From an uncultured Blautia sp. (GTDB lineage: Bacteria; Bacillota; Clostridia; Lachnospirales; Lachnospiraceae), in the NCBI RefSeq assembly GCF_934371575.1, contig NZ_CAKRNY010000003.1:62001-126000 (forward strand): DNA of 64,000 nt, written 5' to 3'. Position 1 is the stretch's first letter. Each line of letters begins with the position of its first letter. Both the position numbers and the translations under genes were made by a program. The notes beneath the pieces were generated by a model. The model had not been told where the DNA came from. It was given only the letters and a program-made list of their open reading frames with translations, and did no database searches. Shown piece after piece: positions 33,609-42,752 of this stretch.

Positions 33609-35033
33609 ATGAAAAAGAAAAAACTTGTTTTTTTAGCGTTTGCAACCATTGTGATTGCATTATTGCTTGAAGCCGGAATTTTAAAGTATGTCAATGACAA
33701 AAATACATACAGGATGTCAAAGGTACTTCTGGATCGTGTTGTCACCGTGCTCAATAAAAATGATGACAATGAAACTGGACTCATCGAATCGCTAAAGGAC
33801 GATTATATAGTAAGAGCAAAGGCTGTATCATATATCATAGATGCAAAACCACAGGTGGAATATGATGTAGAAGAACTGCAGAAAATTGCGAATCTGATAT
33901 CAGTAGATGAGATACATCTGTTTGATACAAACGGATATATCTATAGTGGCACTTTGCCCAAATACTATGGCTACAGCTTTGATTCCGGAGGACAGATGGC
34001 ATATTTCAAACCTATGCTTTCGGACAAAAAGCTTACCATGTGTCAGGATGTCACTCCCAATACTGCTGAAGGCAAGGAACTGATGTATGCCATCACATGG
34101 AACGAAGCCGGTACAAGGATGATCCAGATCGGCATTGAACCAAAACGTCTGCTTGAAGAATTAAAGCAAAACGAAATCTCCAATGTGGTAAGTGACATGC
34201 CTGTTTATAAGGGCATTGAAATTTTTGTGGCAGATGCCGGGACAAAAGTCATTAAGGGTGCCACAGACACCAGACAGACAGGCACAAAGCTGGAAGAGCT
34301 TGGCATCGCATCTGATGTGAAGAACAGTGAGACAAATGTTCTGCATGTAAGGATAGGAAAAAGACTCTGCAGATGTTTCGTCAGTCAAAATGATAACTAT
34401 ATTGTTGCTGTAACTGTGGATAATTCCTTTTATCTAGAGGGCAATCTTTTTGCAGTACTCATAGTCGGCATATATCTTGTATTAGCCTCCTGCTGTATAT
34501 TCTATATGCTCTCAAAGGTTATGAAAGAAAAGTATGAAAAAGAGAAACTGATATACATATCAAATACAGACGAGCTCACAAGATGTTTTAACAGACATGC
34601 TTACGAAAATAAAATAAACAGTCTTGATCTTCATGAAGAATGGATATATGTTTCCATGGATCTTAATCACCTGAAGCGTACAAATGATTCTCTTGGACAT
34701 GCTGCAGGCGATGAACTTATCTGTGCGGCGGCAGCTTGTATGAGGGAAAGCTTCGGTAATTATGGAAATATCTACAGGATCGGAGGCGATGAATTTGTTG
34801 CGATCATCACCAGGAACACTAAGGAATTTCCGAATATAATAGGAGACTTTGACAGACGCACAGCACAGTGGCATGGTAAACTGGTGGACTTCATGACAAT
34901 CTCATACGGATATGTTTTCAGCTCAGAGAAAAAATGGGACAACATCTACGACATTGCCAAAGCAGCAGATGAAAGGATGTATAAAAATAAGACTCGCTAT
35001 TACCAGGAGAACGGAATAGACAGAAGAAAATAA
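33609..35033 (+). CDS. Diguanylate cyclase with extracellular sensor domain
   Basis: 474 residues. Membrane helices at about 7-27 and 282-304 flank a dCache-like sensor; the last 150 residues are a GGDEF domain with an intact G-G-D-E-F near 393, D-L-N-H-L-K-R-T-N-D and G-H-A-A-G-D-E, the GTP and metal site of an active cyclase. No RxxD inhibitory site is obvious before the motif. The ATG has no ribosome site and sits where transcription should start. It is divergent from the hybrid kinase. Confidence 0.9.
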   Translation: MKKKKLVFLAFATIVIALLLEAGILKYVNDKNTYRMSKVLLDRVVTVLNKNDDNETGLIESLKDDYIVRAKAVSYIIDAKPQVEYDVEELQKIANLISVDEIHLFDTNGYIYSGTLPKYYGYSFDSGGQMAYFKPMLSDKKLTMCQDVTPNTAEGKELMYAITWNEAGTRMIQIGIEPKRLLEELKQNEISNVVSDMPVYKGIEIFVADAGTKVIKGATDTRQTGTKLEELGIASDVKNSETNVLHVRIGKRLCRCFVSQNDNYIVAVTVDNSFYLEGNLFAVLIVGIYLVLASCCIFYMLSKVMKEKYEKEKLIYISNTDELTRCFNRHAYENKINSLDLHEEWIYVSMDLNHLKRTNDSLGHAAGDELICAAAACMRESFGNYGNIYRIGGDEFVAIITRNTKEFPNIIGDFDRRTAQWHGKLVDFMTISYGYVFSSEKKWDNIYDIAKAADERMYKNKTRYYQENGIDRRK

Positions 35034-35055
35034 CTCATCTTTTTTTCCTTTTAAC

Positions 35056-35101
35056 CCTGTATGTCTGCAAGAGCATAAATTACGCACGGCAGACATACAG
35101 G
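35056..35101. terminator. Bidirectional terminator
   Basis: CCTGTATGTCTGC / GCAGACATACAGG, perfect 13-bp stem with a 20-nt loop, flanked by T and A runs, between converging genes. Confidence 0.85.
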
Positions 35102-35139
35102 AAAAATCAGACAAATATTCCAGATCTCTTTGCTGCTAT

Positions 35140-35499
35140 TTATTCTACATTCTTTGTTGCAATAATATCCACGCCTGTGCCCGCCACATTTGTTAAAATC
35201 ACATCTCCAATGTGAACCGGTGCCGGAATCCGGATTCCTTTTAATGCTCTCACACACTCAAAAATCTTATCCTTCGGAATATCTTCTTTCGTTTTTACTG
35301 ATACCATATCAATACTTCCACCTGACACACGCACAGTAGAGGTTACAATTCTTGTAGGATTCGTCACTTCTTTTCTGGCATATACATCACCGCGCCTGCA
35401 GGTATTTCCTGTAACGCTCACCACATCTTTCCCATTCATTACAACAGTAAGAGGGCAGCCCATGGGACAGCCGATACATGTTAATTTTCTCTCTTCCAT
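35140..35499 (-). CDS. DUF1667 iron-sulfur-type small protein
   Basis: 119 residues with C-I-G-C-P-M-G-C-P near the start and a further Cys in N-T-C-R-R-G, a pattern that could bind an Fe-S cluster or zinc. DUF1667 proteins regularly follow the two flavoproteins of anaerobic glycerol-3-phosphate oxidation, probably as the electron-transfer part replacing GlpC. The gene begins 3 nt after the preceding flavoprotein's stop. Confidence 0.87.
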   Translation of the reverse strand: MEERKLTCIGCPMGCPLTVVMNGKDVVSVTGNTCRRGDVYARKEVTNPTRIVTSTVRVSGGSIDMVSVKTKEDIPKDKIFECVRALKGIRIPAPVHIGDVILTNVAGTGVDIIATKNVE

Positions 35500-35502
35500 A
35501 AT

Positions 35503-36771
35503 CTAGTTCTCCTCGATTTTCACTGTGATCGTCTGCAGATCCGGATATTTCAAAAGCAGTTCTTTTGTCAGCTTAATCTCTTCCATCTCCCCAGGTGCAA
35601 CAACCGGACGTTTCCTATGGATTACTCTCTCATTATCGAAATACGCACTAATACAACAGTTGGTATAAACACTTCCCACACGAAAACGTACAGTGAGATT
35701 TTCATCCATGTGACTTACATTAACTGTTCCCGGGACGGTATATCTGACTCCATCAACCGGATTTATCTGAATTATCTTTCCTTCTGATTTCTGCTCTTTT
35801 CCTGCTTTTACATATCTGGCAGCATTTCTCCCCGCTGCTGCAGCCTCCTCGGATACGAAATCAACCAGATCATGCACATGCAGTACATTTCCACATGCAA
35901 AAACACCTTCCAGATTTGTCTCCAGACTTTCATTTACCTTCGGGCCTGATGTAACAGGATTCATGTCCACACCCATTCTCCTTGAAATTTCGTTTTCCGG
36001 AATCAGACCAACTGAAAGAAGGAGCGTATCACAGCTGTATTCTTCTTCTGTTCCCGGAATGGGTTTCCCATGATTATCCACCCGCGCCAGCGTAACACCT
36101 TCCAGACGTTCTTTTCCCTTAATATCAACAACTGTATGGCTGAGCTTCAGCGGAATTCCATAGTCATCCAGACACTGGACAATGTTTCTCTTCAGTCCGC
36201 CGGAATAAGGCATCAGCTCCGCAACCACCTTAACCTTTGCGCCTTCAAGGGTCATTCGTCTTGCCATGATCAGACCGATATCTCCGGAGCCCAGGATCAC
36301 AACCTCTTTTCCCGGCATATATCCTTCGATATTTACCAGTCTCTGCGCCGTACCTGCGGAAAAAATACCAGCCGGGCGATATCCGGGAATGTTAAGCGCG
36401 CCTCTGGAACGCTCACGACATCCCATTGCCAGAACAACCGCTTTTGCCTGGATTTCAAAAAGACCTTCTTCCCTGTTCATTGCTGTAACAATTTTCTGCG
36501 AACTGATATCCATAACCATTGTATTTAATTTGTATTCAATATTCAGTTCTTTTACCTGTTCAATAAAGCGTGCTGCATATTCCGGTCCGGTCAGCTCTTC
36601 TTTAAATGTATGAAGTCCGAATCCATTATGGATGCACTGATTCAGAATTCCACCAAGCTCCCTGTCTCTTTCCAGAATCAGAATGCTGTCAACTCCGCTT
36701 TTCTTTGCGGAAACAGCTGCCGCAAGTCCAGCCGGACCGCCTCCGATAATAACAATGTCATAAGCTCTCAT
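35503..36771 (-). CDS. FAD/NAD(P)-dependent oxidoreductase of the glycerol-3-phosphate operon
   Basis: 422 residues. An N-terminal G-G-G-P-A-G-L-A-A-A FAD site, a second G-S-G-D-I-G dinucleotide site near 155 and V-F-A-C-G-N-V near 290 mark a pyridine nucleotide-disulfide oxidoreductase fold; a redox Cys in L-N-Q-C-I-H is seen. It works with the upstream GlpA-like dehydrogenase and the DUF1667 protein, presumably passing electrons to an acceptor. It is 17 nt downstream of the dehydrogenase gene. Confidence 0.88.
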   Translation of the reverse strand: MRAYDIVIIGGGPAGLAAAVSAKKSGVDSILILERDRELGGILNQCIHNGFGLHTFKEELTGPEYAARFIEQVKELNIEYKLNTMVMDISSQKIVTAMNREEGLFEIQAKAVVLAMGCRERSRGALNIPGYRPAGIFSAGTAQRLVNIEGYMPGKEVVILGSGDIGLIMARRMTLEGAKVKVVAELMPYSGGLKRNIVQCLDDYGIPLKLSHTVVDIKGKERLEGVTLARVDNHGKPIPGTEEEYSCDTLLLSVGLIPENEISRRMGVDMNPVTSGPKVNESLETNLEGVFACGNVLHVHDLVDFVSEEAAAAGRNAARYVKAGKEQKSEGKIIQINPVDGVRYTVPGTVNVSHMDENLTVRFRVGSVYTNCCISAYFDNERVIHRKRPVVAPGEMEEIKLTKELLLKYPDLQTITVKIEEN

Positions 36772-36788
36772 GACTCAATGCCTCCCTT

Positions 36789-38225
36789 TTATAACGAATC
36801 CTTATTATAATCTGTGATAATGTCAGATTCTCCACCTGATTTCGTAACATCAAACATGCTCACATTTCGTTCTCTTGCCAGAATTTCCATTGTTCTCGGA
36901 GAACAAAAACCCGCCTGGCAGCGTCCCATACCGGCTCTGGTTCTGCGTTTCACCCCATCCAGGGATTTTGCACCAAGAGGTCTTCTGATTGCATCAATGA
37001 TCTCACCCTCTGTAACCATTTCACAACGACAGATAATATTTCCATACTCCGGTTTTTCTTTGATCAGTGAATTCCATTCTTCTTTGCTGAGGGTTTTCGG
37101 ATCCAAAATTCCCTTTCTCACCGGGACAAAATTTTCTTTTTCCTCCAGATCCATTTTTTCTTTCAAAATCTGCGCCACCATCTCGCCAATAGCGGGGGCA
37201 CTGGAAAGTCCCGGGGATTCAATGCCTGCACAGTCGATAAATCCTTTTGCATCTTCCAGTTCTCCAATCAGGAACTCATTGCCATCTTCATGAGCACGAA
37301 GTCCTGCAAAAGAAGTGATCACCTGGCGAAGCGGAAGATTTTTCACATTCATTCCTGCTTTTTCAAGTACCTGATCCAGTCCCTCTCTTGTGGTATTGGT
37401 TCCTTCCCGGTCTTCAATATCAATTGCCGTTGGCCCAAGGATCAGATTACCGTAAACTGTAGGTGCCACCAGAACTCCTTTTCCATATTTGCCCGGAAGT
37501 GCGAAAATTGTTTTACTTACATGATTTCCCGCGCTCTTATCCAGCAGGCAGTAATCTCCTCTTCTTGGAGTGATATGGATTTTTTTCTCACTCACCATAT
37601 TGTGAAGTCTGTCTGCATAAACTCCGGCGGCATTTACTACATATCTGGTCTGGAAAATGCCATTATTTGTATGAATCTCCCAGCCGTTCCCCATTGGTTT
37701 AATGTCTTTAACTTCCGTATCAAATTTGAAATCAACACCATTTTCGTTTGCATTCTCAGCCATTGCAATATTCATATGAAACGGACATACAATCCCACCG
37801 GTGGGCGCATAAAGCGCAGCGTAAGCCTGATCGGAAATATTCGGTTCCATTTCTTTCAGTTCCTCACTATTCAGAATTCTTAAATTCGGAACACCGTTTG
37901 CAACACCTCTATGATACAATTCCTGAAGCTTCGGCATATCTTCTTCTCTTAAACATACAACCAGAGAGCCATTTCTTTTAAATGGAAAATCCAGTTCTCT
38001 GGAAAGCTGCTCCATCATCTGATTTCCTCTCACATTCAGCTTTGCCATCAGGGAACCTTCCGGGGCATCATAACCGACATGAACAATTGCACTGTTTGCC
38101 TTGGAAGTACCGCAGCATACATCCTCTTCTTTTTCTATCACACACGCTTTTACTTTATATCGCGACAGTTCTCTTGCTGTCGCTGCACCTGAAACTCCTG
38201 CTCCGATAATAATTACATCATACAT
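36789..38225 (-). CDS. Glycerol-3-phosphate dehydrogenase-like flavoprotein with BFD [2Fe-2S] domain
   Basis: 478 residues. G-A-G-V-S-G-A-A-T-A-R-E at residue 8 binds FAD, and the DAO fold carries G-T-S-K-A-N-S-A-I-V-H-V-G-Y, typical of GlpA/GlpD. The C-terminal 80 residues are a BFD-like domain with C-R-C near 403 and C-Q-A-G-F-C near 440. It oxidises sn-glycerol-3-phosphate to dihydroxyacetone phosphate by family knowledge. GlpP is encoded upstream on the same strand and a terminator lies in its leader, suggesting antitermination control. The start follows AAGGAG. Confidence 0.88.
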   Translation of the reverse strand: MYDVIIIGAGVSGAATARELSRYKVKACVIEKEEDVCCGTSKANSAIVHVGYDAPEGSLMAKLNVRGNQMMEQLSRELDFPFKRNGSLVVCLREEDMPKLQELYHRGVANGVPNLRILNSEELKEMEPNISDQAYAALYAPTGGIVCPFHMNIAMAENANENGVDFKFDTEVKDIKPMGNGWEIHTNNGIFQTRYVVNAAGVYADRLHNMVSEKKIHITPRRGDYCLLDKSAGNHVSKTIFALPGKYGKGVLVAPTVYGNLILGPTAIDIEDREGTNTTREGLDQVLEKAGMNVKNLPLRQVITSFAGLRAHEDGNEFLIGELEDAKGFIDCAGIESPGLSSAPAIGEMVAQILKEKMDLEEKENFVPVRKGILDPKTLSKEEWNSLIKEKPEYGNIICRCEMVTEGEIIDAIRRPLGAKSLDGVKRRTRAGMGRCQAGFCSPRTMEILARERNVSMFDVTKSGGESDIITDYNKDSL

Positions 38226-38274
38226 TTTCAGCTCACTCCTTTTTCACTTAACATATATTTTGAAACTATTACAC

Positions 38275-38325
38275 AAAAAAGCCCGACAAGTGGCCGCACT
38301 TTTCTGTGCGGTTATCCTGTCAGGC
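38275..38325 (-). terminator. Terminator in the leader of the glycerol-3-phosphate operon; candidate GlpP site
   Basis: On the minus strand GCCTGACAGG ... CTTGTCGGGC encloses an inner CCGCAC / GTGCGG stem and is followed by six T. It lies after the NifX-FKBP stop and 50 nt before the dehydrogenase start. It may simply end the upstream gene, but its place and the presence of glpP suggest regulated antitermination. Confidence 0.75.
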
Positions 38326-38355
38326 TCTCTCATCTCACGCCATTACTTTATTTTG

Positions 38356-39231
38356 TTATTTTACTTCTACAAGCTCAATCTTGAAGTTCAGCTCTTTTCC
38401 TGCCATCTCATGATTCGCGTCAAAGGTAATCGTCTTCTCATCCTTCGCAGTTACCTTAACCGGAAAAGGCTGTCCATACTGATTGGACAGGTATACCTGC
38501 TGTCCTACAGTAAGATCCTCGGAACCTGGAAGCTGTGCAATTTCAAGAGTAAAGATTGCGTCCGGATTCGGCAAACCATAGGCTTCTTCCGGCATCAGGT
38601 GTACATCTACAACCTGACCAACTTCCATATTTGCAACTGCTTCATCGAAGCCCCTGATCATCTGTCCTGCTCCGCAAATGAACTCCAGCGGCTCTCCGCG
38701 GTCATATGAAGAATCAAACTGGGTTCCGTCATTAAAGGTTCCTCTGTAATGAGTACGGCAGGTCTTACCAACGTTCGGTCCGGTAATTGCCGGTCTGGAA
38801 CCACATCCACCGCCGCAGCCTCCACAGGAGCCGCCTTCCTCATGACCACCGCAGGAATGACCTTCTTCGTGATCTCCACAGGAATGTCCCTCCTCATGAT
38901 GATGGTGATCACAGTTAGCACCTGTTGAAACAAGTTCACCTCTCAGGTAAGCTTCCACTGCCTGGTCTGCATCTCCCTTTGCTCCGGAGCAAACTTCCAC
39001 TCCTGCCTCTTTCAGTGCAGTCTGTGCGCCGCCGCCAAGACCTCCGCAGATCAGCACATCAATGCCCTGCCCGCCAAGAAGACCTGCAAGAGCGCCATGT
39101 CCTAATCCATTGGAACCGATCACTTCACTGGAAATGATCTTATTATCCTCTACCTCATATACTTTAAAAAATTCAGTTTTTCCAAAATGCTGAAAAATAT
39201 TTCCATTATCATATGTTGCTGCGATTTTCAT
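38356..39231 (-). CDS. Fusion of NifX-like domain, His/Cys-rich linker and SlyD-type FKBP isomerase
   Basis: 291 residues from the ATG at 39231 (GGGAGG upstream, and a promoter fits this start; the longer reading does not). Residues 1-105 are a dinitrogenase iron-molybdenum cofactor-type domain (G-K-T-E-F-F-K-V-Y, I-C-G-G-L-G-G-G-A). Residues about 107-142 are a metal-binding stretch of repeated H-H-H, H-E-E-G-H-S-C-G and G-G-C-G-G-G-C. The rest is an FKBP-type prolyl isomerase of the SlyD class, with an insert-in-flap domain (G-L-P-N-P-D-A-I-F) and a C-terminal K-I-E-L-V-E. SlyD handles nickel for hydrogenase assembly; this fusion may carry metals too, which is inference. Confidence 0.88.
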   Translation of the reverse strand: MKIAATYDNGNIFQHFGKTEFFKVYEVEDNKIISSEVIGSNGLGHGALAGLLGGQGIDVLICGGLGGGAQTALKEAGVEVCSGAKGDADQAVEAYLRGELVSTGANCDHHHHEEGHSCGDHEEGHSCGGHEEGGSCGGCGGGCGSRPAITGPNVGKTCRTHYRGTFNDGTQFDSSYDRGEPLEFICGAGQMIRGFDEAVANMEVGQVVDVHLMPEEAYGLPNPDAIFTLEIAQLPGSEDLTVGQQVYLSNQYGQPFPVKVTAKDEKTITFDANHEMAGKELNFKIELVEVK

Positions 39232-39264
39232 ATGTATAATCCTCCCATTAATCCTATAACATAT

Positions 39265-39293
39265 AGTATAACGTGATACGAGGATAAAAGCAA
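39265..39293 (-). promoter_or_regulatory. Promoter of the NifX-FKBP gene
   Basis: On the minus strand TTGCTT (39293-39288), 17-nt spacer and TATACT (39270-39265), about 33 nt before the chosen start codon. Confidence 0.65.
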
Positions 39294-39314
39294 GGGCAGC
39301 GATCCGCAAATCGG

Positions 39315-39884
39315 TTACATTTTCCACACTTCATGGCTGGTTGCGGAAACTGCAATTGCACCTGCCGAAAGCGCCTCCATCACAGATTCTTTATCCGAAA
39401 TCAAACCGCCTACAATAATCGGGATTCTGGACATTTTGCAGATATTCCTGATTACTTTCGGCATCATACCAGGAAGCACTTCAATAAAGTCAGGCTTCAC
39501 AGCATGCTGCTGCAATCTGATATTCTCATAGGCCATAGAATCCAGAAGAAAATATCTGAGAACTGTAAACATGCCTGATTCCCGGGCTTTTTTTATCAGG
39601 GCAGCCTTTGTGGAAATGATCCCGTCTGCCTTCGTATATTTTTTTATAAATTCCACTGCAATTTCCTTACTGCTAAGTCCGTTTATCAGATCTATATGAA
39701 CCATGGCAATCTTGCCGGCAGCTTTTACCTTCTCTACGATTTCCATAATGGAACAAATATCCCCAAACAAGATAAACACGATCCGAATATCCTCCAGCGA
39801 ACAACAGATTTCCAGATCCTCTTCATTCTTCGCTGCTGCTATGATCGGATTTTCTTCTACTGCTTCATAAAAATAACTGCTCAT
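39315..39884 (-). CDS. glpP: Glycerol-3-phosphate responsive antiterminator GlpP
   Basis: 189 residues from the ATG at 39884 after GAGGGG. The barrel has the family motifs V-H-I-D-L-I-N-G-L-S near 70, T-K-A-A-L-I near 95, I-E-V-L-P-G-M-M-P near 140 and V-G-G-L-I near 163, which form the glycerol-3-phosphate pocket. GlpP binds leader mRNA to prevent early termination of glpD-type genes. Its likely target is the hairpin before the dehydrogenase gene about 1 kb downstream. Confidence 0.9.
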   Translation of the reverse strand: MSSYFYEAVEENPIIAAAKNEEDLEICCSLEDIRIVFILFGDICSIMEIVEKVKAAGKIAMVHIDLINGLSSKEIAVEFIKKYTKADGIISTKAALIKKARESGMFTVLRYFLLDSMAYENIRLQQHAVKPDFIEVLPGMMPKVIRNICKMSRIPIIVGGLISDKESVMEALSAGAIAVSATSHEVWKM

Positions 39885-39932
39885 TCTTTTCCCCTCTTTA
39901 GTAGCTCCCATCTGGTATCTAAATATAAGTCA

Positions 39933-39961
39933 ATTATAAAAAAACATGAAAACAACTTCAA
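39933..39961 (-). promoter_or_regulatory. Promoter of glpP
   Basis: On the minus strand TTGAAG (39961-39956), 17-nt spacer with a run of six T, and TATAAT (39938-39933). Confidence 0.7.
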
Positions 39962-40098
39962 GTAACTATTATTACATTTTCATGCTATTTAATCCAAGAC
40001 TTTAGCTTCATATTATGTTATGATGTAAAAACAGCAAAATTCAGAACGACACATGTCAATCTGTAAGCTGTTTATTTAAGTAACCTGGGGAGGCAAAA

Positions 40099-42657
40099 AT
40101 GAACACAAAAAACGATAATCTTTTACGGCTTTGGTATGATAAGCCTGCAGAAGACTGGCAGACACAGGCGCTGGCAATCGGAAACGGCTACATGGGCGCT
40201 CTTGTATTCGGCGGTGTTAATAGCGACAAGATCCATATTAATGAGAAAACCGTCTGGGAAGGTGGACCGGGAGGTAATATCAACTATAATTATGGTATCA
40301 CAAACCCAATTGACACAGAAGAGGATCTTCAGAAGATCAAAGAGAATCTGAACGCGATCCGTGAAAAGCTGGAGGATAAATCTCAGTATGTCTTTGGATT
40401 TGATGAAAATTCCTATCAGGCAAGCGGCACCGATACAAAGGGCGAAGCAATGGATGAACTGAACAAGCTTATGGGTGACCTGACAGGATATGAAGCCCCA
40501 ACTGATTATGCTAATTTATATATTTCCAATGACCAGGATGCTTCAAAGGTATCCAATTATGTGAGAGATCTGGATATGCGTACAGCAGTAGCTACTGTAA
40601 ATTACGATTATGAGGGTGTTCACTATACAAGAGAATACTTTAACAGCTATCCGGATAACATTATGGCAATTCGATTAAGTGCTGACGCAAATGGAAAAAT
40701 CAGCTTTAAGGCAAACCTGGAAAATTTAATTGGCGGCAGCGCCTACACAAACACTATTGACGGCGACACCATCACAATGTGCGATGCATTAAGCGGAAAC
40801 GGCCTGAAAGCAGAAGCTCAGCTTAAAGTTATCAATGAAGGCGGAAGTCTTTCTGTCAGCGAAAATAATGGAACCCCTGCGATTCGTGTATCTGACGCAG
40901 ATGCGGTTATCCTGCTTTTTGCATGCGGCACTGATTATAAAATGGAACTCCCGGATTTCCGTGGGGAAGACCCTCACGCTGCAGTTACCAACCGAATCCA
41001 TGCTGCAGCCCGGAAAGGATATGAAGCACTAAAAGCAGCTCATACTGCTGATCATGCTGCATTATTTTCACGTATGGAACTGGGATTTAATGAAAAAATC
41101 CCGCAGATTCCTACAGACGAATTAATTCAGAAATACACTAACATGGTAGAAAACAATGGCGGCGAGATTCCAACCGAAACAGAACAGCGTGCTTTGGAAG
41201 TAATGTGCTATCAGTTCGGACGCTACCTTACAATCGCCGGTTCCAGAGAAGGCGCTCTTCCTACAAACCTTCAGGGAGTCTGGGGCGAAGGAGCTTTCAC
41301 ATGGTATGGAGATTATCACTTTAATATAAACGTTCAGATGAACTACTGGCCGACCATGGCAAGTAACCTTGGAGAATGTATGAAGCCATACAATGATTAT
41401 CTGAATGTTCTGAAAGAAGCGGGACGTGATTCTGCTGCCGCTTCCTTTGGCATTAAGAGCGAAAACGGAGAAGAAAATGGATGGCTGGTAGGATGCTTCA
41501 GTACACCATACATGTTTTCAACAATGGGACAGCAGGATAACGCAGCAGGCTGGAATCCAATTGGATCCGCATGGGCGCTTCTGGATTCCTATGAATACTA
41601 CCTGTACACAGAAGATACCGAATATCTGAAGGAGCTTTATCCATCTCTGAAGGAAGTTGCTAATTTCTGGGATAAAGCGCTTTACTGGAGCAAAAATCAG
41701 CAGCGCTATGTATCCGCGCCGTCCTATTCTCCGGAGAATGGACCGATCGTAAATGGTACATCTTACGATCAGCAGTTTATCTGGCAGCATTTTGAAAATA
41801 CGATCCAGGCAGCTGAAACATTAGGTGTCGATGCGGATCTGATTGCAAAATGGAAAGAGAAACAGGCACAGCTTGACCCGATTTTAGTAGGAGCTGACGG
41901 TCAGGTAAAAGAGTGGTATGAAGAGACTCATATTGGAAAAGCACAGGCAGGAGATCTTCCGGAAATTGATATTCCCCAGTGGAGACAGAGCCTTGGTGCA
42001 CAGAATTCCGGTGTACAGCCACCTCACCGTCATCTTTCTCATTTGATGGCATTATATCCATGTACTCTGATCAACAAAGATAATCCGGAATATATGGATG
42101 CTGCAATTGTTTCCCTGAATGAACGCGGACTGGATGCAACCGGCTGGTCTAAAGCACACAAGCTTAATCTGTGGGCACGTACCGGACATGCCGAAGAAGC
42201 ATTCCAGCTTGTACAGTCAGATGTAGGTGGAGGCAATTCCGGATTTTTAACAAATATGTTCTGCTCTCACGGCGCCGGAGCAAATTACAAAGAATCACCG
42301 ATCTTCCAGATTGATGGCAACTTCGGTTACACAGCCGGTATTAATGAAATGCTGCTTCAGAGCCAGCTTGGGTATGTACAGTTCCTGCCGGCACTTCCGA
42401 AGCAGTGGAATACAGGACATGTGGAAGGTATTGTTGCAAGAGGAAATTACGAGATTAACATGAAATGGTCTCATGGAAAAGCAAAGCGTTTTGATATCAC
42501 ATCAAGAAACGGTGGAACATTCACCGGAGAATATGAGGGTATCGCAGCTTATGCAGTTAAGAACTCCGATGGAACAGCTGTAGAAACACAGATACTTTCA
42601 GATAATAAGATTGCTTTCCAGACAAAGGCCGGAGAGACTTACACAATTGTATTTTAA
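40099..42657 (+). CDS. GH95 alpha-L-fucosidase-type glycosidase, cytosolic
   Basis: 852 residues covering the N-terminal beta domain, linker and (alpha/alpha)6 barrel of GH95. The opening L-R-L-W-Y-D-K-P-A and L-A-I-G-N-G-Y-M-G-A segments are diagnostic. Residues matching the catalytic set of Bifidobacterium AfcA are present: N409 and N411 in F-N-I-N-V, E546 in S-P-E-N-G-P, and D739 in I-D-G-N-F-G. The family removes alpha-1,2-linked L-fucose or L-galactose by inversion. There is no signal peptide, so it acts on imported oligosaccharides. It stands as a single gene; the ATG follows GGGGAGG. Confidence 0.92.
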   Translation: MNTKNDNLLRLWYDKPAEDWQTQALAIGNGYMGALVFGGVNSDKIHINEKTVWEGGPGGNINYNYGITNPIDTEEDLQKIKENLNAIREKLEDKSQYVFGFDENSYQASGTDTKGEAMDELNKLMGDLTGYEAPTDYANLYISNDQDASKVSNYVRDLDMRTAVATVNYDYEGVHYTREYFNSYPDNIMAIRLSADANGKISFKANLENLIGGSAYTNTIDGDTITMCDALSGNGLKAEAQLKVINEGGSLSVSENNGTPAIRVSDADAVILLFACGTDYKMELPDFRGEDPHAAVTNRIHAAARKGYEALKAAHTADHAALFSRMELGFNEKIPQIPTDELIQKYTNMVENNGGEIPTETEQRALEVMCYQFGRYLTIAGSREGALPTNLQGVWGEGAFTWYGDYHFNINVQMNYWPTMASNLGECMKPYNDYLNVLKEAGRDSAAASFGIKSENGEENGWLVGCFSTPYMFSTMGQQDNAAGWNPIGSAWALLDSYEYYLYTEDTEYLKELYPSLKEVANFWDKALYWSKNQQRYVSAPSYSPENGPIVNGTSYDQQFIWQHFENTIQAAETLGVDADLIAKWKEKQAQLDPILVGADGQVKEWYEETHIGKAQAGDLPEIDIPQWRQSLGAQNSGVQPPHRHLSHLMALYPCTLINKDNPEYMDAAIVSLNERGLDATGWSKAHKLNLWARTGHAEEAFQLVQSDVGGGNSGFLTNMFCSHGAGANYKESPIFQIDGNFGYTAGINEMLLQSQLGYVQFLPALPKQWNTGHVEGIVARGNYEINMKWSHGKAKRFDITSRNGGTFTGEYEGIAAYAVKNSDGTAVETQILSDNKIAFQTKAGETYTIVF

Positions 42658-42685
42658 GATAGTAAAAACAAATACCATTCCTTTG

Positions 42686-42715
42686 TTGACAATCCACATG
42701 CAAAAGGTTTACACT
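42686..42715 (+). promoter_or_regulatory. Promoter of the ProX-type gene
   Basis: TTGACA (42686-42691), 18-nt spacer, TACACT (42710-42715); the start codon is 37 nt further. Confidence 0.6.
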
Positions 42716-42752
42716 TTCAGCATAAAAATTCAAGTCAAAGGAGCGGTACGAA

